64,000 nt of DNA from Zonotrichia leucophrys gambelii. Taxonomy: Eukaryota; Chordata; Aves; Passeriformes; Passerellidae. Shown here one piece after another: positions 41,610-54,009 of the stretch. The DNA is taken from positions 61,846,085-61,910,084 of the forward strand of contig NC_088170.1 in NCBI RefSeq assembly GCF_028769735.1. Direction: 5' to 3'. The notes beneath the pieces are model-generated. The model saw only the letters and a list, made by a program, of their open reading frames with translations, did no database searches and was not told the origin of the DNA. Each line of letters opens with the position of its first letter. The first letter of the stretch is position 1. A program made the position numbers and the translations under genes.

Positions 41610-42925
41610 GCTGGTGACCTGTGGGGCTCTGCAGGGCTCCATCCTCAGCTCTGCTCTCTTCAATCTTCATTAACAACTTGGACAGTGGACTTATATGAAT
41701 ACTAAGGAAGTTTGTCAATGTCACTAAATTGAGAGGAGCTTTTGGCTCCCTTGAGGGCAGAGAGACCTCAACAAATCAGAGGGATGGGTATCCACCAACC
41801 ACATGGAGTTCTACCAGGGAAAGTGCTGGGTTCTGCTCCTGGGGTGGGGAAACCCTGGATGTACAGACAGGCTGGGGAATGAGAGGCTGGAAAGCAGTGA
41901 TGGGAAAAGGGACCTGGGGGGCCTGGATGAAAATGAGTCAGCAGTGCCCTGGCAGCCCCAAGGGTCAACTGTGGGATCCACATTCTCTGAATCTGAGAGA
42001 AGCAGAGAAGAGAATGATCAAAACATTTCTTATCTCATTTGCTGCTCCTGTATTGTTCACAAGCAGAATGCATTGTGGAAGATTGTTTAAGTGAAGGGAA
42101 TAGGTAATTGGATTCTGGTGTGAGTGATTTGATTCCTTGACCAATTAAATCCAGGTGTGTGTGTCGGGACTGTTGGCTGACAGCCATGAGATTCTGGGCA
42201 GTGGAGTTGAGTGCTTGGCAGATTCAGTTTAGATGTGATGTAATGTAATATATTGTGATATAATATAGTAGAATAAAATAATTAATTAGCCTTCTGATAT
42301 CCATGGAGTCAGATGCATCATTTCTCCCTGCCATGGGGGACACCCTGTTCCAATAGTCAACAACATCCAGGGGAGCATCAGGGCCAGGGAGGGGATTGCT
42401 CTACTCTGCAGGACTTTGAGTCCTGGGGGCAATTTTGGGTGCCACAATATGAAAAAGACACTGAGCTATTGGAGAATTTGCAAAGGAAGGCCATGAGATG
42501 ATGACGATGATGATGAAGGGTCTGGGGAGGGAATCCTATTGAAGCACAGCCGAGGTCACTGGATTTGTTCAGTCTGGAAAGAGAAGACAGAGGGGAGACC
42601 ACATTGGGGTTTTCTATATCCTCATGAGGGGCAGTGGAGAAGCAAATACTCATCTGTTCACTCTCCTGACCAGAGACAGGACCCAAGGGAATGGCAGGGA
42701 ACTGAGTCAGGGAAGGCTTAGTTTGGATATCAGAAAAAGGGTTTTTACCCAGAGGGTGTTTGAGCACTGGGCAGGCTCCCCATTCACAGCACCAAGCCTG
42801 AAAGGGTTCAAGAAGCCTTGGACAATGCTCTCAGGCCCATGGTGTGATTCTTGGGCTGTTGTGCACAGGGCTCCCTTCTGATGGATCCCTTCCAACTCAG
42901 CAGATCATCTGGTTCTATGACTTTC
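41610..42925 (+). mobile_element. CR1 LINE 3' portion, interrupted by a solo LTR
   Basis: Seen and matched from knowledge of CR1. The left part (41610-41969) runs from a degraded 'ctctgcagggctc...cattaacaacttgga' block of the reverse transcriptase region to 'gagtcagcagtg'. The right part (42362-42925) carries 'gggtgccacaatatgaaaaagac', 'gacaggacccaagggaatggc', 'cccagagggtgtttgagcactggg' and the 3' end 'cccttccaactcagc...ggttctatgac'. The reading frame is broken by stops and indels, so it encodes no functional protein. Several chance frames in this interval are CR1 shadow. Confidence 0.93.
41970..42355 (+). mobile_element. Solo LTR (ERVK-like), 386 bp, nested inside CR1
   Basis: Begins TGTGGGATCC and ends TTCCAATA (a CA end with one change). 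It is flanked by the 6-bp duplication GTCAAC at 41964-41969 and 42356-42361. AATAAA lies at 42272-42277. CR1 similarity stops at one duplication and resumes at the other, which confirms both boundaries. The end of the element (CCTTCTGAT...CATGGAGTCAGA) resembles that of the LTR at 13486-13874, so the two families are related. Confidence 0.92.
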
Positions 42926-45884
42926 ACATTAGATTTAAGAGGATGTGTGACATCATTTTCACAATTTAAGCCGTCTCAGACTGGATGTTACCCAGTATAC
43001 AATACTTGGACTAGCACAATATTTGGCATTTCTCATCTGCACTAGACCTGAACACACAAATCAGTGTTAAAAGTTAATTGAATCCATGGAATCAGATGAG
43101 ATGATTTTTCCTCTCCCATGTATGTGCTGCTACATAATTGGTGCATGGAATCTCTCACTGCTCTACAGAGCACTCTTTGAGCTCTAATGTTTGTGTAGTG
43201 CCAGCTTCCCTTCTCTGGAAAAAGTGGTTTCTGATTACAACAGAGCTTTCACAGCATGGCACACAAACTAACTCATGCAGCATGAAAATTCTCAGAGGAT
43301 TGAGCATGGTACTTTGAAGCAGCCAATTAAATTTCTGGAACTCAGTATTTAGCACAAAAGACACCTGAATAATATCACCATGAAGGTAGAACAAATAATT
43401 TGTAAACTTCTGAGGTAAAAGCTGGCACAATTCACTTTTCTAACTGTTCTTATTCTGGTATATTCCTTGGCTTCTAGCACTGTATTGTTGTTGAGGATCT
43501 ATGCATTACAAGGTTGGTTTTATTGCTTCATTCCTTTTGTAATGGCCTATCTGAGTAATTACCTTTTCTGCCCTCTGAATGCCCTCAATCTGTCAGACCA
43601 GCTCTGCCTCACTGCCAGGTGAGACACAGGATCTATGATGTGGCAAATTGTGGAACATCTGCAGAGAGGTGACTGACACCACCATGAGCTTGTGCATCAA
43701 TTTTTCAAGATATTCTCTTTTACAAAAACCTAGTCCTCAGCTTGAAAAGAAGAAGGTTTGTGTCACGAGGTAGTTGTTACTTTACATGTGGAAAAGCATC
43801 AACCAGCACAGCTAAAAGTACAGTTTAAATGTACAGTTTGAGGAGTCCCTAGCCCAGCTGCTCTTGCAGGGATGACAGCCTCAGTTTTGGGGTAACACAC
43901 ACCGAGCTTCTCCTTCTCCTTTCTTAATTGAGTGGAGTTTTTGTAGCAGCTTCTAGGCATTGTCTTAAACCTCCTAGATTTTTTGAGCCTTCTTCTAGGA
44001 TCACAAAGGACCTTTCTTTGTTATAGAAACTGGAAGAACTTCTTTTGAACCTTAAATGCATTATTACTTGTGGAAAGTATCTCAGGTTGGCTTGTAAGTA
44101 AATCACTGCATCAACGAAATTTAGTGATTATGGAATGTTTGCAACATCTCCCTTTGAAAAGCACTCATGGCAGTTATGATGAAAACACTATCAGCTGCTT
44201 CTTTAAAGTAGTAGTGATACCATTTATTTTCATTGTAATTATCACAAATGCTGTTCAGCAACACATCATTACACTCTTTACTAAGGATACCTGTTGACAT
44301 TATGAAAAAACTCAATTTTCTTGTTGTTTTCCCTTTCCTCTTACAACCTTTCCAATTGAAAGCTGTGGAGAAGAAAACAAAAAGGAAAATAATAGTAAAC
44401 TATTTTAATACAAAACTACTCTTATCTGTATCTAATATGGGGAGTTTTATGATGATAAAGGATTCTGCTGTTTCAGCCTTCCAAGGTCATGTACCACACT
44501 GTTCCAAGACCAAGAAGCTTGATGCCACAGTTGCCACTGGTATCCAAACCCTGTGCGCAGTTTGCAGAACACATATTAATTATGCACCATAAGTCCTTTA
44601 ATTTGTTAACTGCAGGAGCAGACAGAAAGCACAGTTGTTGTGCAGAGCTGGCATTATTGTCTGCTTATTTTGAATATGTAGTCTTTTGCAGTCAGAAAAC
44701 CTCACTAACCTTGTGTTTTCTAAAATATTTGACATTTATATTTAGTTACACTTCAGGCTAGGTTTTTGGATGATTTTGAGAGGTTTGCTGTTTGTTGGGC
44801 TTTTTTTATTGAGGACAAAGGGAAGTTTGTAAGACAGGTTTATTGACTGTCTAGAGTACTTTATATTCCAGTTTCTCTTGTCACCTACACAAGTAATCAC
44901 ATATGTTTTTAGCTTAGTTTCAATGCTTTCAGCCAGACTGATGTCTGGATTTTTATTTCACAGAGTGTCTGGGCTGCTGCTGAGAGGATTCAGAGCTCCA
45001 CTGAGCATTCCCTACTCCATACAGAGCACATACACAACACATGCTTCACACTCCTGTCAAGACTCAGAACTTCCCCACATTCTGCCATGCTGCATTTTTA
45101 TTACTATCTTAAAGGGATGTTTTAATACCCTTTCTTTTCTGTCTGTGAAACTTTCTTCATGCCACAGCACGGGCATCTAGTTTGGAACAGATGCTGTGAT
45201 GGTATCATAGGAGTTAATTTTTACTGCATTACATCTCCTGGTTTTAATTGACAGTTCCTATAAATGATGTGTCTTCCATATCAGACTAGATACAAATTCA
45301 GAGACATGGCTCACCTCAAAATATTCTCCTGGGCTACTTGCTCAGCAGCTGCTTTCTCTTTTTCATATGTGTGTGTTGGGGGGTTGGTTTTTTTTGTTGC
45401 TGCTTTGATGGTGTTTTCAAGTTGTTTTCTTTTTTGGCTTTCTCATTGAGCTTCATGTTGATGCTCTGCTCAGAAAACAATGCTGACTTGTTTAAAACAA
45501 ACGTTCAAACAAAGACTTAATTAAAAAATCTGTAATTCTTTTGTGCAGCTATATGGTAAAAAGTAAAGAAGAAATGTTTTTTGGTGTATGCTAAATGAAT
45601 AGAGGCCAAAGGTAGGGTTATTTTGGAAGCGTTGTCTGTCTAAGCTTTAGACATGCAGCCCTCAGTGTCCTTGGAATAGTTCTGCTTTATTCTTTCTGTA
45701 GCACCTTTAGTGCTGATTCCAGCTTTTTGGTTATGTAGGTGCATTCATCACTACAGACTTTACTCTGAAACTAACTATTTTTGAATTCTGGTCAACATAA
45801 ATATTCCTGAGAGCTCGAACAGTGTGAGCATAGATTATAGGAAACACAAATGAGAATATCTGTAACATCCTGGGGGTAACAGAA
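42926..45884. other. No gene recognised
   Basis: Several overlapping short frames (44.1-45.2 kb) without family features or consistent splice sites. Confidence 0.5.
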
Positions 45885-46350
45885 GCAAGAGACAGGCTTC
45901 AGTAAGGTTTTTGATGTGGTATCACAAAACAGCCCTGCAGTCAGATTATTGCCAAGAGGGATATGGGCTAGATAGGTGGAATGCAGGCTAGGTGAAAACC
46001 AGTTTGTATTGCTGGATTTGGGATTATGACAATTCTTTCAAATGTCTCACTTTAACTGCGCATAATTTCAAAGAGTGGAATACTTTCATATAAAACAACA
46101 AGGTACCGTTTAAAATCTGACTGGTGCTGAGCTACAAATAATGTTCCTAAGGGGTCGGTACAGTGCCTACAAGGTTTAATTTATCCCTTGAAAACCTGGA
46201 GAATGGGACAGGAAGACAGCATCACCTCCTTCAAAAATGGGACCCTGTGGGGTAGAGTCAAACCCAGCAGGGAAGGGCTGCCCTTCAGAGGAAAGGGACC
46301 TCAGCAAGCTAAAATGATGGATCCAGAGAAACAGCAGGAGTTTCAACAAA
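45885..46350 (+). mobile_element. Old, diverged CR1-like LINE fragment
   Basis: Two blocks resemble the CR1 reverse transcriptase region: 'ttcagtaaggtttttgatgtggtatcacaaaacagccctgcagtc' with 'gatatgggctagataggtggaatgca' (45899-45990), and 'gggacctcagcaagctaaaatg...caggagtttcaacaaa' (46300-46350). The spacing and order fit, but divergence is high and stops are frequent. Confidence 0.55.
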
Positions 46351-49114
46351 AACACATGTGAAGCCCATGGTAGAGACCCAGGTAGAGATCTTGTTGAAGC
46401 TGTGTGCTCAGAAATTTTCAAAACACTTTTTTTTTTTCAATCTAACCTTGAATTTAGCCATCCTCCCAGAGGCTGAACTAAAAACTTCTGCAATTCCCTC
46501 CAAATATTTTTGTTCTGCTTCTGTAAGTTTTCTTTAAGTCTTTGCTCAGAAAAAAAAAAAAAAAACAAATGAAAACCAAGACAACAAATTAAAAGAGCTT
46601 GAGAGGAAAAGTAGTCATAAAAATAGAACAAGTAGCACATTAAAATTTGGGTAGAGATTACTCTTGTCCTTCTGGTAAATCAAACAATTGATAGTGTCTA
46701 TTAATATGTCCTGTTGAAGCACTCTGTATTAAGTGACTGTATATTAAGTTAGAATCAAGTTCCAGAGGAGTTTTTGTCCCTGTGACTATGTCAGTAGGGA
46801 TGGTTGGATGATCTGATAAAGGAAGATGCATTGAATCTCTTCTGATCCTTTCTTGTGATGCAGTTGTAGCTTTTGTTCTTTTACTATTGATCTTGAGTTT
46901 GAAGGTATGGCTATGCAAATCTCCTCCCTGTAATTCCCCACTGCTATGGCTGCTATAAAGTTCTCATCTGCCACAAAGGTTTGGTTTCTGTTCCAGAGCT
47001 TTGCTCTCTGAGTAAGTAATCCTGTGGTTTCTAACTACTAATGACCACCCATTGTCCCTATTGATCTTTCCTCTATCCTGTATTTCTATAATTTCTTACT
47101 TTTTTTGTGTTTTGAGAGACATAATAAATTTCTTCTTCGGGTTGACTTAGGAGTACACATCACAGACTAAAGTTTGCTTTATTTTGTATAAAATTTAGGC
47201 TTTTCCCTTTCTCTTGCTTTGTTATTTTTGGAAGTGAGGAGCATTCCCGTGCCGGGTGCCAGTGTGTTGGCAGACACTGAGCTAATGATGTGAAGCGCTT
47301 CTGCATAGTGAAGGCTGAAGAGTGCCAGGCTGAGCTTTCAACTCTCTCCCTCACCCCTAAATAGAAAACAGCAGTGCTTTGTAAATGCTGTGAGCTGAGG
47401 GTAAGATTGCTCCTTTGGTGAAGACAAACTGCTGGAAATGGCCAAATAACAGAGCCTGAGACAATATTGCAGGGCAGAGCCAGTGATGCCTGGCAGTAAC
47501 CTGCTCGTCTGGCAATCCACAGCTACTGTAACAGCTTCAGGTTTCTTCCAGGTCACAAGCTAAAGGATTCTTAGAGCTGCTCCAGCCTTTATAAAAGGAA
47601 ATAAATTGCATAAGTATGTTGTTCCAGTGCAAACACCCATGCTGAGCCTTCCTTCCCAGCAGGTAATTGATGCAGCACAAGTACAGATTTGGAACATTAG
47701 TATCTACTTTCCTAAACTTCCTTTTAAAAACTGAGTTTGGACCCATATAGAGGGAGAAATACACACTAGAGGGAGGGTGGATTATATTGCTATTTTTATA
47801 ACTGTCATAATTCATGCTTATCTAATTTTTCTCCAGTTAAGCTATCTTGCATGAAATTTCCCTTTTCTGTATTCCCTGAGCTGACTAAAATAGTTAAAGA
47901 GGTGAATACATTCAAAGAACTTTGTTCCAAATGGGTATGTATGAAAAGGGAAGCAGATGTTAAAGGGGATATGATCAAGGGAGTTTTTTCATTCTGCTAT
48001 CACTGCTGGAATAGAGAAGAAACCTTAATATAAATGGCATGTGTATTTATACACACAAATATGTATTTATATGGATTTTAAATATGTACATTGACATTTG
48101 AAAGGGCATACACGTTAGAACTGAGATCTCCATTGTGGAAAAAAATACAAGCAAAATTAAATAACCTGTCTTTTCCTGTAAAGTTTCTGTTTACTACTGT
48201 CTAACATGTTGACAGATATTTCTCTAATTCCCTGTGATTTCACAGAATGATCAAATGCAAAGGTGACCATTAGAGCTAAAAGAGTTTCTGGACCTGAATC
48301 AATGCAGTCATAAATATCCCCAGGACTGCAACAATTTATAAGTAATAGGACATAATTCATGCTGCCAGTGGATTCTTTTGGTCTCATTCTGCATGACTTG
48401 TTCAGCAATTTCAGAACAAATCTCAAATTATTTTAGAGTGATTTGGACCAAAGAGACTATTATAACAACATTAAAAAATAACCATTAAAATGTGTGATTC
48501 TGTTGACCAAAAGAAGACAATTTAGAGCTCTATGACAGACATTGAAGCTGGAACTAATTGCCCAACGTTTCTTTTGAAGTGATGGGAAAGAAAAAGAATA
48601 AAAACCCAACTCATGTCATCCAAATATGAGAGACAAAGATAAATCAGCCAAAGTTGTTTCCTGCAGGTATGAATTTTTCTTCACTGACTGTGAGAGTGGG
48701 GTAATCAGCTCACATGTGGACATACACTTTGCAGATCAAATGATAAGAATTACACCTGAATGCAAATGGAGTTCAGTTAAGCTCCACTGGATTTTGAGTA
48801 CTGTAACCCCAAAGTCAACTAGGACACCATAAACATATTTTCAATTTTAGTTAAGTCACCTTGAGCCTCCCATTCCTGTCACTGACTGTCTATACCTGAA
48901 AGCAGAGAAGATATAGCAAATTCTCAATATAAGCACTCACCCCGCTCTTGCTCCTTCTCCTCCTCTGTAAGTGCAGATATTTCTCATTCATCATCCTGTC
49001 TAGTTTTCCTTGTCTTTTGTGGGACCTTGGTCTTCCCAGTCTTCTGAGATGAGCATCCATTTTCTTGCCTACTCCTTTCTTTATTATTTATTTTCAGTAG
49101 TCTTAGTTTAAGTT
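46351..49114. other. No gene recognised
   Basis: AT-rich. Around 47.2-47.6 kb there is a modestly GC-richer block with no clear coding signal. Confidence 0.5.
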
Positions 49115-49193
49115 GTGGACTTGATAGTGTTGAGTTTATGACTGGACTTGATGGTCTTATAAATATTTTCCAACATTAATGACCCTATGATTT
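49115..49193 (+). mobile_element. CR1 3' tail remnant
   Basis: 'ggacttgatggtcttataaatattttccaaca...gaccctatgat' matches the last ~70 bases of CR1 (ggactcgatgatct...ttccaacc...attctatgat) with several changes. Confidence 0.65.
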
Positions 49194-52100
49194 TTTGTCT
49201 CTCTGTATTTTTTGTATATTCTTTTTCTCAAATAGAAATTGAGCTGCATAATCTGAATGTACAAATTGTAGTTTTTGTTCCTCTTTTTGCTTGATCTTTC
49301 TTTTTTTGCCATTTTCATATGTTCCATGCTGCCTTTCCTCAGTCATAGTGGCAGTCAGGGAGATGATCTGCCTGGCCTTAGCCAAAGTCACTTGCACACC
49401 AGATCAGCTCATCTGACCAATATCAAAGCAGTCATGTTCCTCCCATATAACAAATCTAGGATATTTCCCTTTCCTATCCATGTTCAGCTAGAGGTTTTGT
49501 CCAGGCTTTCATTGTCTTCACTTCTATAATAAATATCCTTTGCTGGCCTTGGCCAAATGTAGTCCTACACACCAAACCTGCTAAGAGAGCTCTTGCACTG
49601 CCACATCCAGTTTGCAGTACTTGTGGTCTTCCTTTCTTTAGTGTCACAATAGTTTTCCTTAATGTTAAGGGATGTCATGTCATCTCATCATTTATACTGA
49701 AGCATCAGCTTCCTCTCCAGTCTTATTGCTGCTTTTCACTGCCCACTTTTCAAAGTTTGTGAATTTTGATGTTTTACCCCATCTTGCCCTTCATTTGATT
49801 CAAGAGTCACATACATGTTATTTCCCTCAAAATCCTTTTTTAAATATTTTTCCTTGGCAGAAAAAAAACCCCAGAAGCTTCTAAATAAGTAATTTGCTCT
49901 GGTTATTATTTTGTCATTACTTTCTCACAACCCTTGATGACTGTATGTATTGTTTTGTTACTGAATTCAAGTCAGAATTCTGATACAGAGAAACAATTAT
50001 GATGCTTTTTCTTACTGCAATGCAAAAGGGCTTGGTCCATGAATCAGTCTTCAGCAGTCTTTCAAGGAAAAAAACCACCAAAATTTAAAATGTACTTCTA
50101 ATACTGTTATGGTGTTCATGTGTTTTAGGATCACTCTTGTCCAATATTAAACTAATATTTGTGTCTGTGAGTTTCCCAGTAAAGATTTCAGCATGAGAGG
50201 AACGTAATCAGATTGTGCGCCTCTAGATCCATGCTGTCATTAGTAAAAGTTTTATCAACACCTATGGCTGGATGATACAGAATGTAATATGAATATAAAA
50301 AACTATTTGCTAAAATGTATTATTGAATGTGGGACATTCTGTAAGATTTATCACTGCTATGCAATAGAAATATTCTGTTGTCACCATCATCTCCAAATAT
50401 TTTTCTGGCATTTCTACAAAATGCATGTTCTGTGGCTCTGATCCCTGCATGCTACTGCTGTTTAGACACCTAATAAGTCAATAGGAGTTGAGATAAATAC
50501 CAAGGGAATATCAGTGGCTGTGTTTGGCTGGAATTGTGTTGAGGTCTATGAAACTTTAGTTTTCACTCACTCAGGCTCTATCAGACAGTCTGCAAAAACC
50601 AAGAGCTCCATGCTGGCTCCTTCACAAGTGTAGCAGTTCAAACAGAGTCTGGCAGTGGATTAATAATGTGACTCATGGATGTGACAGTCGCTGGGACCTT
50701 GCTATACTCATAACCAGACTGGAATGTGAGAACTGTAAATCATAACATTCTCTGAAAATACATGAAACCTTACTGACCCGATGATAGAAAAACAGTTTCA
50801 ACTTGTGACATCCCCCTTGTTTCTTTTATCAGGTTTATAAGATTTAAAGAGAAAGTTCAGGGTGAGAAGAAACTAGTGATGAGATGGGCTTTTATTTTTG
50901 CTATGTGTAGACAATAATTTTAAGTGTATGTTGTTAATAAATCTTATTCAAATTTGTATGGTTTCATACAGTCATATTAAAATTCACAAGGTTTAAGAAC
51001 TGTTGTACCCAGAGGGATCATAAAGTACATACACTTTTTTCACATAAAAAATAGAATAAATCTCCAAGCTGGATTGTATCCAATTCATCTTTTTTCATTG
51101 TATTTTATTTTTCTGAGAGCTCAACATGCTTTAATTTTTATGAGACCTTACAGTCCACTGACACAAAAAGACACACAGCTCACTGCATGATAATATTTGG
51201 TGCGAGCTAGCATGCAGTGAGATGATGTGCTCCAAGTGAGGAAAACCGTAAAACATAAAAATAGTTCTTTAGATAGCAGTGTAACCTACTTATCAGTGTT
51301 TGGCATTGATTATGTGTTTCTTAACTCTGCATTTTCAGTGTGTCCCTTCATTTTCACAATATCTGCATATTTTTAAGCTGGAATTTTCTTCATGGAGTTC
51401 CTTTCTAACAACAGTGTTCTCTAAATGGAAATATATTCATAACAACTAATTTTTTATTACTAAATATCCCATCAAAGTCATCCTGGGTGTGCTTGCTTCA
51501 AGCTAAGTAATTCAGCCCTGAGCAGTGGCTGTTCCAGTCCAAGCCCGTCTGAGAGCAAATCCACCCAAATTTTGTTAAGCTCAGATCTTCTGCCTGATCT
51601 TTCAGATGCAGGGGGAAGGAACCATGATTTTATGACAAAGCTAGCAATAGCTTTTTTCTTTTTTATCATCAGTCAGAATAATCAATCTGCTTGCAAGCAA
51701 AGCATTCTATAAATGTTTGCTACATTTCTGGGTACATAGAGACCTGTCATCAGAATAAAGCATCTCTTAAAAGATTTCCCAACTGCAAAAGCTCTTTGGG
51801 AATTAGATCACTTGATTCTGTCAATAATAAAAACTTATCCCAGACTTGATGATCTACCTGGATTTGAGGGCTGAGAAAAAGATTCTCTGATATCTTAAAG
51901 ATAACTTTGAAAGCAAATTCCTATCAGATTTAGTCATAGAAGAGCTCCATGGGGAAGGAGAGCTCATGACACATATCTGCTTAGAACAAGAGGTCCTGGC
52001 ATTTCTAAAATTCAATGATTTACAGATCTCTCAGTTTTTTAGCTAGGGAAAAATCCCCAAAATCGCTCATATCAATCTCCTTATTACACATAAAAATTTT

Positions 52101-52260
52101 GAAAAGTAGCAATAATTATTTACATGGCTTTAGCTTTCAAATGATCTCATTTACATATCTCTGCACAGCACTCATTAATTCCTTTATTATGAGAGGATAC
52201 AACCTTGGTTCTTAAAATACCAATTTAATTTTAAACAGTGAGCTAACTAAATATTTTCCT
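49194..52260. other. No gene recognised
   Basis: Sequence between two CR1 tails. Only short chance frames, and very few between 49.9 and 51.4 kb. Confidence 0.5.
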
Positions 52261-52461
52261 TACTGTGAGGGTGGTGATGCACTGAAAAAAGTTGCCCAGA
52301 GAAGTTGGGGATGATGCAATCTCTTTTAGAGTTCAAATCCACATTGGATGGGCCTTTGAGCAACCTGGTCTAGTGGAAGGTGTCCCTGCCCATGGCAGCA
52401 AGGCTGGAATGAAATTAATTTTATGGTCTCTTCCAACATAAAACATTCTACGATTCTATGG
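52261..52461 (+). mobile_element. CR1 LINE 3' end fragment
   Basis: 'gttgcccagagaagttgggg', 'gggcctttgagcaacctggtc', 'gtggaaggtgtccctgccc' and 'attctacgattctatgg' are the closing blocks of CR1. It is 5'-truncated, about 200 bp, and has no coding capacity. Confidence 0.88.
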
Positions 52462-52512
52462 TTAACCAGCCTGTTGGTAGCAGTAGATTAATTTTATCTT
52501 TGAGTTAAATAT

Positions 52513-52545
52513 AAGTTTGAATGGCAAGTTTGAATGGCAAGTTTG
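52513..52545. repeat. 13-bp tandem repeat (AAGTTTGAATGGC)
   Basis: Two full copies and a partial third. Confidence 0.8.
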
Positions 52546-53694
52546 CCCAGGAAAATTTTTTATAAGATAAAAATTATTTTCAATATCAAAGTGAATGAGG
52601 ATGGAGCCTGAAGGGGATAAGCTGTGTCTATTGCTTAGGCAATCTGTTAGAAAGTTTACCAACACCTAACCCCACTAGGTTTACTTGCACTCAGTGCTAC
52701 AAAACTCTCCAAATAAATGAATGGAGTTCACCTTAAAGTTACTTTGTTGGAGGGGCACCACAAATATATTGAATTTATATTTTTCTATTTTCAATTATTT
52801 TCTAATGCAGAATAAATTAATGTTTCCAAAACAATTTGGCCTCAGACATTGTAGGTGATCAAGCTACTAATGTGATTTTTTCACACTCAGTTGCGGCTAA
52901 ATAGTGTCAGCCCTGGGAATTTCTTTGTACACAGCCAGGAAGTAAGAGAAGCACTTTCAGGAGCAGCAGGCTTTATAAAGCCTGATTTCCTGTGAGTTTC
53001 ATACAGTTCTGTCCTGTGTGCTTTATGAAGTATCTAACAGTAGCATATGTGACTTCTCTGGAGATATTTTCATTCTACAGTTGGGAGTTGTTATCTTGTA
53101 ATTCCTCCTCTACTCAGCTACCAAGGTTTTAATAATACTTTGATTATACTTCTGTCAGCTATAAGTAAAGGTGGCTAATGACATGCTAATTCTTTGTGAT
53201 GTGGAGATAAAAGTGGATAAAGAATAAAATTGTTATAGGTACACTTTCAGGACAAGCACTTGCTCAGATACCCCAACTCTCCTGCCCCCATGTTTTCTCA
53301 CAGAGGAGAGGCACACTGCTAAAGCATCATTTAAAACAGCTTTTATTCTGTGAGACACTTCAATTTTGATCAGCCTATACCACATAAGAATCAATTACTA
53401 GGAATATAAAAAATAATCCATAGCTAACAATGATTAAAGATATTAATTTTTAACACTGATTTCATGCCAGTTCAGAGCAGAAGTTTAGATACCCACAATG
53501 CCATCATTTTCAAGATAACTTTGTGTTGGTAAGTATCTGTGTCTACACACACAACAAAATATATATAGACTAAATCTGTTATTCATGTCTGTATATTGGC
53601 AGTGGAATTATAAAATGTATGCACATACAATCTGATGAATTTATATATTTATAGAAATAGAATTGACTTCTTTATTTGTGACCTCAGATATTCA
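52546..53694. other. No gene recognised
   Basis: Intergenic sequence downstream (on the minus strand) of the predicted poly(A) site of the small protein gene. Confidence 0.5.
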
Positions 53695-53949
53695 ATGAAT
53701 ACAGGAACTTCAGCATTCTTTATTGAAGTCCAAACAGACACTAATTTGTGAGAGAGGCATTCATTTATTTCAGTGAGGTCTAGGAATTATCTCAATGCAC
53801 TCTGAAATAAACTTTGATTGCTTTCTTCTCTGAGAGAATTTAACCTACAGCTGATTGATAACAAGAGGGGCTGCAGGAGTCTATTGGGTCAGATTTCATG
53901 ATTGTGTTTGGAGAGTTCTGATTCCCTCATCACAATAATCTCTTTTGGC
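53695..53949 (-). other. Probable 3' untranslated region of the small cysteine-rich protein gene
   Basis: Minus-strand sequence after the stop codon, with two AATAAA hexamers (minus strand) at 53769-53764 and 53724-53719. The second is the likelier main signal. Cleavage would fall about 10-30 bases further on, near 53690-53709; that end point is inferred. A third AATAAA at 53676-53671 could give a slightly longer form. Confidence 0.5.
53719..53724 (-). terminator. AATAAA poly(A) signal
   Basis: Minus-strand AATAAA in the context CTTCAATAAAGAATG, about 225 bases after the TAA of the predicted 73-residue protein. A second hexamer lies 45 bases upstream at 53769-53764. AATAAA is frequent by chance in such AT-rich DNA, so the support comes from its position relative to the terminal exon. 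Confidence 0.5.
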
Positions 53950-54009
53950 TTAGTGTTGACAAGCAGCATCATCTTGATTGTCACCAAAGCTGTTGCACAG
54001 TTCCCAAGC
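53950..54009 (-). CDS. Terminal coding exon 3 (residues 55-73 and stop)
   Basis: A strong acceptor lies just upstream on the minus strand (54010-54029, reading CTGCTCTTTTCTCTTCCCAG). Twenty codons follow, from AWELCNSFGDNQDD to ACQH and TAA at 53952-53950. Phase 0 entry matches the phase 0 exit of the exon at 60082. The exon continues as a 3' untranslated region of about 250 bases to the poly(A) signals near 53720. Confidence 0.7.
   Translation of the reverse strand, partial: AWELCNSFGDNQDDAACQH

Noticed and set aside
41729..42094. 121-codon plus-strand frame
   Set aside because: It runs across decayed CR1 into the solo LTR, so it is a chance frame through two unrelated repeats.
42378..42767. 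129-codon minus-strand frame
   Set aside because: Antisense to CR1. No protein family.
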